23,194 nt of DNA from CAYMLQ01 sp964390795 (GTDB lineage: Bacteria > Verrucomicrobiota > Kiritimatiellia > RFP12 > UBA1067). The stretch is taken from NCBI GenBank assembly GCA_964390795.1, contig CAYMLQ010000053.1, forward strand, positions 1 through 23,194. Reading direction: 5' to 3'. The position numbers were made by a program, and so were the translations under genes. The number at the start of each line of letters is the position of its first letter. The stretch's first letter is position 1. Positions 1 to 10,600 of the stretch are shown here, one piece after another. Below the pieces are notes generated by a model. It did not search any database. It saw nothing but the letters and a program-made list of their open reading frames with translations, and was not told the DNA's origin.

Positions 1-862
1 CGTTGGCGAGGTTGCGGTTGGTGGCGCTGATGATGCGGACGTTGATCTTGCGGACCTTGTTGCAGCCGACGCGGCGGATCTCGCGCTTTTCGAGGACGCG
101 CAGCAGCTTGGGCTGGAGGTCGGGCGACAGGTCGCCGATCTCGTCGAGGAAGACGGTTCCGTCATCGGCGAGTTCGAAGGCGCCCTGGCGGTCGGCGTTG
201 GCGCCGGTGAAGGCGCCTTTGACGTGGCCGAAGAGTTCGCTTTCGATGAGTTCCTTGGAGATGGCGGCGCAGTCGATGACGATAAAGGGCTTGTCGCGGC
301 GGGGGGAGTGGTTATGGATCTCCTCGGCGAGGATCTCCTTGCCGGTGCCGGTTTCGCCGGTGATCATGATGGTGGCGTCGGAGGGGGAGTAGGTCTCGGC
401 CAGATAGAAGATGCGGCGCATGGGCACGGCGCGGCCCATCATTTTGCCGAAGGCTTCGTTGGGGGAGAGGGGGATGTCGTTGGACTCCTGGAGGGGGCAG
501 AAGACGATGCGGGTCTTGCCGAGCTGGATTTCCGAGCCGGGGGCGAGGTGGGCGGAGGAGACGCGGACGCCCTGGACAAGGGTTCCGTTGGTGCTGTCGA
601 GGTCGCGGATGAGGTAGCCGGTCTGGTCGACGACGATCTCGCAGTGGCGTTTCGAAACGGTCGAGTCTTCGATGGTCAGGTCGTTGTGGCTGCCGGAGCC
701 GATCGTGAAAGAGTCGCGGTTCACGACGAACTCGCGACCCTGAAGCGGGCCGCTGATGGCCAGCAGCTTGGTGCGGCGGACGCGGAAAAGGTTCTGCTGG
801 TTGTCGCCGTTGGCAAGCACAAGCGTCTCTGCGGCCACGTTGTTGGTACGGTCTTCTGTCAT
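1..862 (-). CDS. FHA-domain sigma-54-dependent transcriptional activator (3' end cut by window)
   Basis: Reading leftward from the ATG at 862-860 there is an open frame of 287 codons that runs off the window edge, so the C-terminal part is missing. Residues about 34-115 form a forkhead-associated domain (GSGSHNDL, VSKRHCEI, then DLDSTNGT), a phosphothreonine-binding module. Residues about 138-287 are the start of a sigma-54 AAA+ domain: Walker A GETGTGKE at 169-176, the sigma-54 contact loop GAFTGA at 216-221 and Walker B VFLDE at 237-241. Family knowledge: such proteins open sigma-54 RNA polymerase promoters by ATP hydrolysis, and the N-terminal FHA in place of a receiver domain suggests control by Ser/Thr phosphorylation rather than a histidine kinase. 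An ATG at 869 is out of frame and belongs to a shadow frame. The missing part should hold the rest of the AAA+ domain and a helix-turn-helix. No Shine-Dalgarno is visible before the start. The target promoters are unknown; the surface-protein genes next to it are only a guess. Confidence 0.93.
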   Translation of the reverse strand, partial: MTEDRTNNVAAETLVLANGDNQQNLFRVRRTKLLAISGPLQGREFVVNRDSFTIGSGSHNDLTIEDSTVSKRHCEIVVDQTGYLIRDLDSTNGTLVQGVRVSSAHLAPGSEIQLGKTRIVFCPLQESNDIPLSPNEAFGKMMGRAVPMRRIFYLAETYSPSDATIMITGETGTGKEILAEEIHNHSPRRDKPFIVIDCAAISKELIESELFGHVKGAFTGANADRQGAFELADDGTVFLDEIGDLSPDLQPKLLRVLEKREIRRVGCNKVRKINVRIISATNRNLAN

Positions 863-900
863 AGTGCATTCACTATAACGCATGCCTACGCCTGTAGGCA
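861..900. promoter_or_regulatory. Two adjacent perfect inverted repeats, operator candidates
   Basis: ATAGTG (861-866) and CACTAT (871-876) form a 6-bp palindrome with a 4-nt centre that covers the regulator's start codon and -10 region. TGCCTAC (883-889) and GTAGGCA (894-900) form a 7-bp palindrome, also with a 4-nt centre, overlapping the -35 box and spacer. Both are perfect and are centred 23 bp apart. They could be binding sites for the regulator itself or another dimeric protein. Confidence 0.4.
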
Positions 901-901
901 A
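872..901 (-). promoter_or_regulatory. Candidate sigma-70-type promoter giving a near-leaderless transcript
   Basis: On the minus strand TTGCCT (901-896) and TATAGT (877-872) are 18 bp apart, a fair match to -35 and -10 boxes. A transcript starting about 7 nt after the -10 box would begin only about 3 nt before the regulator's ATG at 862. This fits the lack of any Shine-Dalgarno sequence. The site is inferred from sequence alone. Confidence 0.4.
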
Positions 902-947
902 CGAGAAAGATCGGACAAAGAAAAAAGTCTAATTTGCGAATTACGCC

Positions 948-984
948 TTGTCCACCCATTTGCTCCATGATACACTGAGCAAAT
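948..984 (+). promoter_or_regulatory. Candidate promoter of the lipoprotein gene with an embedded 8-bp inverted repeat
   Basis: TTGTCC (948-953) and TACACT (971-976) are exactly 17 bp apart and read toward the lipoprotein gene. The perfect inverted repeat ATTTGCTC (958-965) / GAGCAAAT (977-984) has an 11-nt centre that contains the -10 box. A protein bound there would block the promoter, so this looks like a repressor operator. The sigma-70 assignment is by eye; no -24/-12 sigma-54 promoter (TGGCAC-N5-TTGC type) was recognised here. Confidence 0.45.
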
Positions 985-1092
985 CACGGAGTACTGTCTT
1001 CACGTTTAAATACTGCGGAGACAAGCCCCTTGAATATGGACCTGAAAGCGAGCCAAATGTCTCTGGGAATGAGTTGGAGAAGCAAGATTCGC

Positions 1093-1578
1093 ATGCATGA
1101 CAGGGTGAAAGCGTTGGTCTTCTTGACGATGCTGTCAACTGTCATTTCTTGCTTTTTTTCGTCCGGCTGCAAAAAAAGCACGCCGGTAACGGTGGCCCCT
1201 CCTCCTATAGAGAATGTTGTCACCAACCGGGCAAATGACCCGGAGTATTTGTCGGCTTTAAAAAAGAACCGCACGTCTCAGAACGTGTTGGCCCGCGAGA
1301 ACCACGCGGTCGTGGCCCAGTTGGCGGCGTGTGCCGAGAGGGTCAAGGCGGCGCTGCCGCCGGGCGCCGACGCCGCCGCGCTCAAGGCAGCTTTGGAAAA
1401 GGATCCTGAGTGGCAGGCCTTAAAGGGGCGCGAGACAAAGGTGTTGGCTGAGGATAAGCAGACGCTCGGCGCCGCACGCGAGCTGATCCGGGCGCGCATG
1501 GAGCGCGAGGCACGCGACGCCAAGGCCGTGGCCGAAGGCAAGGCCCAGGCTGTTGATCAGCCAAAGGTGGCCCAGTGA
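1093..1578 (+). CDS. Small predicted lipoprotein with Ala/Lys/Glu-rich helical tail
   Basis: A 161-residue protein. From the ATG at 1093 the N-terminus is a lipoprotein signal: charged start (MHDRVK), hydrophobic core, then SSGC with the candidate lipidated Cys at residue 26 followed by KK. The -3 position is Ser rather than the usual Leu, so the lipobox is imperfect. GGAGA at 1076-1080 is a usable but distant (12 nt) ribosome site. The in-frame TTG at 1030 and ATG at 1036 would add about 20 residues in front of the signal and are less likely. After a Pro-rich linker, residues about 60-150 are rich in Ala, Lys, Arg and Glu and look alpha-helical, possibly coiled coil. No enzymatic motif is seen and I do not recognise the family. 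It lies 91 bp upstream of the giant secreted protein, in the same direction, and may share its transcript and work at the same surface. Confidence 0.75.
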   Translation: MHDRVKALVFLTMLSTVISCFFSSGCKKSTPVTVAPPPIENVVTNRANDPEYLSALKKNRTSQNVLARENHAVVAQLAACAERVKAALPPGADAAALKAALEKDPEWQALKGRETKVLAEDKQTLGAARELIRARMEREARDAKAVAEGKAQAVDQPKVAQ

Positions 1579-1593
1579 GTACGGTTTGTGACG

Positions 1594-1622
1594 TGCGGGA
1601 CGGGCGCAGCGCCGGTTCCGCA
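1594..1622 (+). other. Intergenic stem-loop between the lipoprotein gene and the giant gene
   Basis: The arms TGCGGGAC (1594-1601) and GTTCCGCA (1615-1622) pair over 8 bp with one G-T wobble, around a GC-rich loop. No T-run follows, so it is not a canonical terminator. It could be a processing or partial-attenuation structure. Confidence 0.3.
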
Positions 1623-1657
1623 GAGTGTGACACGGAGTTGATTTTAAGGTAAAAATT

Positions 1658-1663
1658 GGAGAG
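1658..1663 (+). promoter_or_regulatory. Ribosome binding site deciding the start of the giant gene
   Basis: GGAG at 1658-1661 lies 8 nt before the ATG at 1670. It is too close (2 nt) to the in-frame TTG at 1664, so the ATG is chosen as start. Confidence 0.7.
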
Positions 1664-1669
1664 TTGAGA

Positions 1670-4600
1670 ATGAAAATGACCAACATGAAGACCGTAATGA
1701 AAAAGCTGATGTATCCGCTTTTGGTGGGCGGGTTATTGTGGTCCGGCGAAGCGCTGGCCCAAAGTAGCGGTGACATCGTGAGCATCAAGTCGGATTTCGC
1801 CAATCAAGAGTTCACGTCGTCGGGCCAAAACATCGATTTCAAGATCACGCTGGCCGGTTACTTTGTGCTGACCAACGCCTTTAACGCCACTGAGGCGCTC
1901 AAGCCGGAACTCCGGATGATCGTGAACGGCACCGTTGCGTACGCCACGTTCCGGTCGTTGAGCCAGTATCAGCTGGTGGGCGCCTATCCCCGCACCGACG
2001 CCATCTTCAGCTACCGTGTCAAGCCGGGCGACATGGCGCAGCCGATGCTGATTTACGGTTCGGAGACGCCCCCTGTCCCCTATCAGCTCTTCTACAACAG
2101 CTGGGCGTTTCGGAGCGCGACCAACCTGAACGCAGACGCCGTGTGGGTCTTAGACCCGAACAAGGCCTACCCGGCATTTGGCGAGACGTTTGACCTGACT
2201 CTGGCAAAGGCGAACATACGCATCAAAACCCTGGAACTTCAAGGGGTGACGTCGCTTCCCGCTACCGAAACCGCCTTGTGGCGTGTCAGCAGCGTCAACC
2301 CCACGGAATCCGCCGGCGTGAGTGTCTACGTTTGGACCCCGGGTACCAATATCCTGCAGATCGGCTCGACGCCCAACCAGACGTGGGATTTGGTGAATAT
2401 TCCGACCAATACGTCCTTTAAAGACTTCCCGATCCGCGGGCTGGCCGTCGGAACCACCGACGTTTACCTTCAGCGTCCGGTGGACTACGCGAACAACTTC
2501 ACCACGGTGGGCGTGACGAACTATATCAAGAGGCAGATCACGATCAGCACGCCGCCTTTGCCGACGATCCGGCTTCTGATGACGGAAGCGGGCGAGCAAT
2601 CCGCGACCGTAAACGAAACCGCCACCGCGAATGCTGGCCGGTTCCGCGTCGAACTGTCCGAGAGCTACACCAACGACCTCTATGTGCGCATCGACACAAC
2701 GCCGCTGGGGCAGAGCAACGTCACGTTCGCAACGCAGCCGGTCTACGTTCAGATACCCGCGCTGTCCACCCTTTCCGGCTATTTCAACTTCAATGCGCCG
2801 GACGGCACCGCTCTGAGCGCTAGTCCGGGCGTGGAACTAACCCCTGTGCTGACCAATGCGCTGGCGGCCTCCAAGTATCAGCGCGTGGTCAAGGGAACGG
2901 TTTATGTCACCAACGCGAAGCCGGCGCTGATTCAGCCAACGGCCGCGTACAATCCGACAGCGGTTATGAACGCGCCGTTCACGTTCAACTGGACCGCCAC
3001 GGATGTGCCGGCTGACACCGCCGCGGGCATGACGGTTACCTGGAATTTCGGCGACGGGACAACGACCAATGTTCCCGGCTCAGCAGGCTCCGTGCCGCAT
3101 ACGTTCCCCGGAGCGGCCAACAGCTATGACGCGCAAGTCACTGTCTACGCCACGGATAAAGACGGCGCGAGCTCGGATCCGGTTTTGTTTACAGTCAAAG
3201 TCCAGGTGCCGGTGCCGAAGCCGTTCGTCAGCGTGAGCGTCAACCCGAATCGCTATGATGAGACCAACGATCTAGGCCGGCTGACGGTGACTCTGTCGCA
3301 GGCAACCTTCCCGGGCGGTGGCGACGTCTACGTGCGGCTGAACACCGATCCCGCCGCACAGCAGAACTTCGTGTTCGCGACCAACGTGATTAAGATCACG
3401 AGCGGAACCAACGCTTCCGACGTGCAAGAGTTCACCCTTATAGACGGCACGATCGCGAGTTCCGCCTTCGGCGTCACCCTGATTCCCGAGATCATCAACA
3501 ATGCGGCCGCTGCCGCCTTCTTCACGGACCTGCGCAGCTCGTCGGTGTTCGTGAAAAACGTGCGCCCGCAGGTGACCCGGCCAGCGGCCGGCAGCCTGGT
3601 GCTGCCGTCACTGCCGCCGTTCGACAAAGTGCCCATGGCGACGCCCTTCGTTTTCGACTATACGGTCAAGGACGTAACGGCTGACCTGAGCACCATGATC
3701 GTCCGCTGGCGCTTCGGCGACGGCGTGTCGGCGGTCGTGACCGGCGCGGTCGGGCAGGTCACGCACGCCTACACCTCGCTGGGCGATAAGTATGTCTGGT
3801 TGCAGGCGCAGGATAAAGACGGCGGTTTTTCGGACGAGATCGAGTTCAAAATCACAGTTGTCTCGCCGCCCCCGCCGCCGACGGTTCGCATCCTGTCTCC
3901 CGCCGACGCCACCAGGGAAACACGCCAGTTGAACACGGGGTTGTTCACCGTCCAGCTTTCGGAGGCGTTCACTGAAAAAGTGACGGTGCGGCTGACGACG
4001 TCCCCCGTCAACAATAACAGTAACGGGCGGATCGTGCTCCAGACCAACCAGGTCGAGTTCGCTGTGGGGCAGACGGAAAAAGAGGTTAAGTTCAGCGCCT
4101 TGGACGGCACAGATAACAGTTGGATTACAGGGTTCACGATTATTCCGCAGGTGACCGGTTCGGCTGCCGCCATCACGAAGTTCGCGAATATCGAGACGGG
4201 AACCGTCGAGATCATGAACGTCGACCCGGTCATCAACCTGCCGCTTGCCTCCGACCTGCTCGGACTTCCGGTGGCCAGTTACGCACAGGGCGTGAGCGTG
4301 CCCTTCTCATGGAACATTTCCGACGTAACCAACGATTATCCGACGATGCGGGTCCTCTGGAACTTCGGCGACAACACGCCCATCCAGAGCGGCCTCGGCC
4401 AAACGGGAACGGTCTACCATACGTTTAATGAGGTCGGCCTTAAAATCATCGAAATGGAAGCTTGGGACAAGGACAATGGCTATGCGGTCGTGCGGTACAA
4501 GATCACGGTTAGCCCGTCTAAGACGGTCATGGTGACACCGGTCGGCCCCAACGACGCCGACTATTACGGGGCGAAATACAAAAGCGGGACGAGCGATGCC

Positions 4601-7600
4601 ACATCCCCCATCGCCCCCGCACTGACCGGCGCGGGCGGCGGGCTCGGTTATGGCATCGTGCTCTCGGAGAATGCGCGCAGCTCCCGCAACCGAAACGATG
4701 TGTATACCTTCGCGTTCAATCCTACTGAATCAACCGCCGTGCTCGAGGCGAGGCCCTACAAGGCCAACACGGGCTCTTACTATGTAACCCGTTACTGGAC
4801 CAACAGCGAGCCTTACTACGTGGGTCAGGAGAACTTCCAGACCAATAAGCTTGCGAAGGCAATCAGGCAAGACAGCTTTTTCTTCACGTGGTTCGGGACG
4901 GATCAGGGTATCGCAACGACCGATCAGACGCCGCTTGCGCCGGCGACCGTGGTCATGGGGTTACCTGCCGCAGCCGCCGACGGGACGCAGGCGGCGGAAG
5001 TCCGCAGCGTGCGGGCCATTTTCAGTCTCGAGTGGGACGCAACAGACAACGTGGGCGATATCAACTGCGACGGAATCCCGGACGACACCGCGCAATGGAT
5101 CCTCTCCGAAATCGGCGGGGCGGATGTGGCTGCCGGCGAGGGTACGCCGGCCTGGATGCAGACGCTGACGCATTACAATGACGATCTTGATACGGACGGC
5201 ACCACGGTCGTGGGTGACTTCCTTCCTTACGACCCGTATGGAGCCCTCGGCACATTCGACTTCCGTCCGACGGGAACGCCGTTCACGGCCTTCTATGAGG
5301 TGCGCGGCATGCATCTCGCGTTAAACAGGGTTGACATCAGCATCCCGACCGGCGTTGAGGACGAGCCCTATACGAATCCGACCGTGGCGGATACGGACAA
5401 CGACGGCTTCCCTGACGGCTGGGAGTACTTCTTCTGGCGGGCGGCTAAGTTCGGTCCCGTCGGCGCACCGGGCGTGTTCCTCGTAGGCTCGGCCTACAAC
5501 CCGTACGACGTCTCGGTGGGCACGGTCATTCCCTCGAGCAAGATCGAGATCGACTTCCATCCGACCCAGCCGAATGTGGCTGCGAGTAGAGACACCGATA
5601 ATGACGGTCTGCTGGACATCGAAGAGCTGTCGATCGGAACGAATCCGATCCACTGGGACACCGACGGCGACGGCATCTGCGACGGCTGGGAAGTCATGCG
5701 GGGGATGAATCCGACTGATCCGGGGGATGCCAACAGTAACCCGGACGGCGACTACATGGCATACAGAGAAGTGCGGATGAACCTGGTGACGCTGAGCGAC
5801 GGCAGCCTCTGCGTCGTGCCCGCCGAATCCGCCGTGATCATCGGCAACGCCCTGGGGTATTCGCAGAACGTGAACCGGGTTTACCATTACGGGGACTCGA
5901 ACGCCGTTTTCGCGGCCGGGCTGCCGGTCAAGAACCTCGCGAGTGAGATCGTGGCGGATGTTGCCACAAACACAACGGTTGCGTGGATTCATTTCCAGGT
6001 CAATCACAAGTTCGGGTTTGACCCGCGCACGGCGTGGATCGGCACCATGAATTACCACGCGGCGTTCAAACGTTTCCCGGACTGGGTGGCTGGAGCTCCG
6101 GATACCCGCGCCTTCACCTCTCTCGACGAGTACCTCCTGTTGAAGTTCATGTCTGAGAACCTCCTCAACGACGCAAGCGAGACAATGTCTCCAAGAGCCG
6201 GCACGTGGGGGTCTTTCTCCACGCATCCGAACACCCCCGACAGCGACTTCGATGTGGTCAATTATCAAAACGACGGAATGCCGGATGGCTGGGAGCTTTA
6301 CGTGGCCATCGAGCCTGGCCGGGACCTGACCGTTGCCGCAAACCGCTCGATGATGATCACGCCCTGGAGTTGGGGTGATGGTACAGGGGATCGTTACCCG
6401 GGCGAGAACGCGCCGCCGCGCGACGGGTTGAACAACCGCCGCGAGTTTGCCGGCACAGAGTCCATCGCTGCGTATACGAACTCGGCGTTGTATAACATGA
6501 GCAACGCGCTGGCCAGGGTCTCCATCGTCCGTCCGGCTGGCGACGTGAACTGGCTCAACAAATTCTGGCCGACCGACCCGTGGCGGCCGGACACCGATGG
6601 CGACGGCTTGAGTGACTCCGCCGAGCAGACCTTCGTATACGGGCCGCCGACCGATAACTCACTGCCGCTTATACAGGGCGGCGGCTTGAACCCGAACGCG
6701 ATCGACACGGATCTGGACTTCCTGCCGGACAAGTGGGAGGTCGAGTTTGCCGGAACCATTCCGGGTGATGGTACCTATAGCGGGATCGTCATCACGAACG
6801 GCATGGACGGTACGGTGGTGGACTCTGAGCCCGACTGTGATTTCGACGGTCTCAAGAATTTCCAAGAGTACTGGGTGCAGGCAGTGCGCAGCTTCCGCTA
6901 CGACATCCCGCTTTGGGACGGCACGGGGTTGCAAACGGTCGGCGTAATCACCGAAAATCTCGGCTGGCCGATGGATACAAGCTTTGCGCCTGCGATGCTC
7001 TTTACCCCGATCACCAACCTGTGGGATCTCTCCATGTTCCCGTGGGGGACTCAGCAGCCTAACCTTTGGGTGATGCTGGCTGTGGGGAACAGCAAGCTGT
7101 ACGTCTCCACGGATCCGCGCAATCCGGACACCGACTTTGACAGCATGGATGATTTCTATGAGCTGTTCCATGGATTGAACCCGATTCTGGGCTTGAGTAC
7201 CAGCGCTGACAGGTTGGATGACCGTGTGAAACGTGCCTATGTAGCGAATAATCAGCCAACCATCTGGCCGGATTACAACGATTTCAGTCCTACCAATTCC
7301 GCTGGTATACCGATTGCGCTGTTGCCCATGGACTTCGTTTCCTATCCGTGGCTGACAGGTATGCCAGAGGCGGATCCGGATGCTGACGGGCTGCTCAATC
7401 TGGAGGAGCAGATTCTGGTCAACCAGTCCGCGCCGCCCAACCACAACACGGATCCGACGCCGCTGTGGCTGACGGACGGGGCGAACCCGAGCAGCGTGTC
7501 GAGGCGGTTCTATCAACCGTACGCAATGTACTATTGGCCTCGGTCGCCTTCCCCGATGTTTGTGTACACCTACGAAATGAACGAAGGGTATGACACGGAC

Positions 7601-10600
7601 AACGACGGCGTTTCGGATAAGGACGAGCTGTCCGACTCCCGCAACCAGATGGCGAGTCCGCAGGATCATGACGATCCGATCCGGCGTCAGGCGCTCTGGT
7701 TTAGCGGGACGAATGCAGCGGCCAGCAGCGTCATGCGTTTCGCATACGACGATATTGAAAATCCTGAATTGGGCGATATCTATAACGGGTTTAGGAGTTT
7801 CACGGTTGAACTGTGGGCGCGGCCTGCTGCGACGAACCGCAACCAGGTGTTGATCGAGCGCTCATTCATGTATGGCCCAAGCGACAACAGCACGTCCAAT
7901 TCTTACCTCCGCCGCAATTACCGCATCGGCATTGAAGACGACGGCCGTGTGTATGCGACGTTTGAAAATGCCGGTACGCACGACTCGCATACGGATTCCG
8001 TGCGGGCGTATGGCCACAAGCTGCTTCCCAACAAATGGGTGCATGTGGTTGCCCGCATGGACGGACTGGCCCAGAAGTTCACCCTGTTTGTCAACAGCGA
8101 GCCGCAGGCCATTGTGGAGACCGATCTGATACCCGCTAACGGGATCATCATCTCCCGCGACTATCCGTCGGATCAGACGCATTACCTCAACCAGAGGCTG
8201 GGTAACCTGGTTCTGGGCGCGGCGAACAATGCGCCCATCGGGCTTACTCTCGATTTGGCTGGTAATTGGCACTGGCCGCAGACGTGGGCGGACTTTGATC
8301 AGTTCTATCAGGGATGGATCGACGAGGTGCGCATCTGGGACGGTGCGCGCGACGACGATACGATCAAGTCGGACTACAAGAAGCGTTTCACGCATGAAGA
8401 TCTGATGGCGAACAGGGTGCTGGTGGTTGGGCAGGTGGCGCGCGGCTATGCGCGTGAAGCGTCGAACCCGCAGCAGTTGACGCCGGTGCTGATGCACCAC
8501 TACACCTTCGACAATCTGTTTGGCTCCGAGCTGAGCGACTACGCGGTTACGTCGCCGCGTGGCTTCAACGATGATCAAGTGTCGGTCAATCGTCCGATCT
8601 GGCCTCTCGCGGAGGTGCCTTGGTGGAGTGAGACCGAGGTCAAGAGCACCGTCTATAACGACTACAACTACATGCCGTGGATCGAAAACGGATACGATCA
8701 CCTGCCGCTCTTCGGCGGGGTGAACACCGATGTGGCCACCAATGCCTGGAACGCGCTGTTGCTCACGAACAAGGTGTACAACTCGGTCTATTGGGCGCAT
8801 GTGGCGGCAGGGTCCGCGGGTGCGACCAACCTGTTCCCGAACCGCTGTAATCCGTACGGTCTCCTCTATCACACCCGCGGGGAGATGCCCTCCGGAGCGA
8901 CGCTGGTGGCGGGCGGGCTCATGTTCAATCGCGACCTGCTGCCGCTCGGCGACGCTTTCGCCAAACGGGTCACCGACATGTGGGATCTTCAGGGGGCTGC
9001 GGACGCCTGGCTCGAAACCGGGCGGGGTGCGAATGGTGACTTGGATTCCGATGGCCTGCCGGCTTGGTGGATGCATAGCGCGACCAACCGCTTAAGCCAG
9101 CTTGTTCCGCCGGTCATTGTCAGGTTCGAAGATGTGAAGTGGTTTGAACTTTATCCGGACGGGCAGTTCATGACCTACGGCGAGCGCTATCAGCGCGATG
9201 TCGCCCGTGGCGCGTCTCCTGAGCATCCGGAAGGGGCGTCCGAGTGGAGGATGACGGCGGACTCGGATAGCGATGGGCTGCCGGACTGGTGGGAGAAGCT
9301 CTTTAACCTGAATCCGAGTGGCGCGGACGGGGCCAAGGGCAGGGACGGCGCGGGCGGCGATCCCGACCGTGACGGACTTTCGAATTTGGCCGAGTACCAG
9401 ATCTCCGAAGTGTACACGGCATTCAACCTGTTCGTCAGTCCGTTGCTGATTAAGACCAATCCGTTTAGGAGTGAGTCAGACTATTACACGAAGCCGGAGG
9501 GTGCCAAACTGACCCTCGGCGCCATGTTCGCGGATCACGACTTCATGGAAGACGCGTGGGAGGATCTCTATCACCCCTACTACGTCAACCGGTTCGTGTA
9601 TGAGCCGCATATCGACAATGACGAGGATGGCTGGTCGAACTGGTCCGAATGCCGCTACGAGAAGAACTCGCTGAAGAGCGACCCCTCGTTGGGTATGCAT
9701 CTGGATCCGGAGGGTACCTCCAGCAAGGATTTCCCTGTTCCGGTCATCGAGACGCGTCTTACCTATAACGGGCTCAACCCGATCGCGCCGGTCGTGATCC
9801 ACGCCTTCTCGAACCCGGAAATGGATGGCCTGCCCGATGCGGTGTATACCTTGCCGGTGGCGGCTGGCGGTGCGACGGTTGGAACGGCGAAAACCAAGAC
9901 ACTGGGTTTCTGGGGCGCACGCGTGATCCGCGGGTTCCTGTCGCCCGGCACCCTCGTTCCTGCGTCGCTCCGCATGACCTTCACGGATGTGATAAATGGG
10001 TATACGGCGATTGTCGGGCGCGATACGTTGTCGGATATCTCCGGGCGTACCGGCACCATCATTGGTGAGGTTGGCGGTTGGGCGGAAAAGATCGGCACGA
10101 TCAACTACATCACGGGCGAGTATGAGATCGACTTGACCTGGTTTACGGGCGCAGAGATACCCGTCGTCGTTTCGCCGACCTATACGGCGCTCATCTTGGC
10201 GTCGCGCTCCTACGTGAAGATCAACTATCGTGCCAGTCAGGTCGATGGCTGGCCAAAGACGGTCTACCTGACAGATGCTGACGCTACGGGCGATTATATC
10301 CGCGAGGGCCTGAACTACTTCTTCGCCTTCATGGATCTGAACGCGGACGGTCAGTGGCAGGCGGGTGAGCCGTGCGGCGTGCCGCAAGACTTCGAAACGG
10401 ATATCAACTGGGAGCGCAACAAGATCTGCATCGAACTGACGGACTATCTGCCGAACCATCTGCGCATGACCTTGCAGCCCGGTTTGAGGTCTGACGACGT
10501 CTACCTGGGAACAGGCGGTCAGACGGTGGGCGGCGGCACGCCTGCAACAGGCGGTTTGCTGACGCGTGTCCGAGTGCGGCGTAGCAGGATTGACGGTCTA

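Noticed and set aside
312..869. 185-codon minus-strand frame starting at 869
   Set aside because: It is one frame off the FHA-sigma54 gene, is Arg/Pro/His-rich and lacks any domain; the true frame starts at 862 and runs off the edge.
5321..10459. Long minus-strand open frames (about 315, 336, 404 and 327 codons) opposite the giant gene
   Set aside because: They are Arg/His/Val-rich mirrors of a GC-biased coding strand, show no domain, and the plus strand carries clear domain text throughout.
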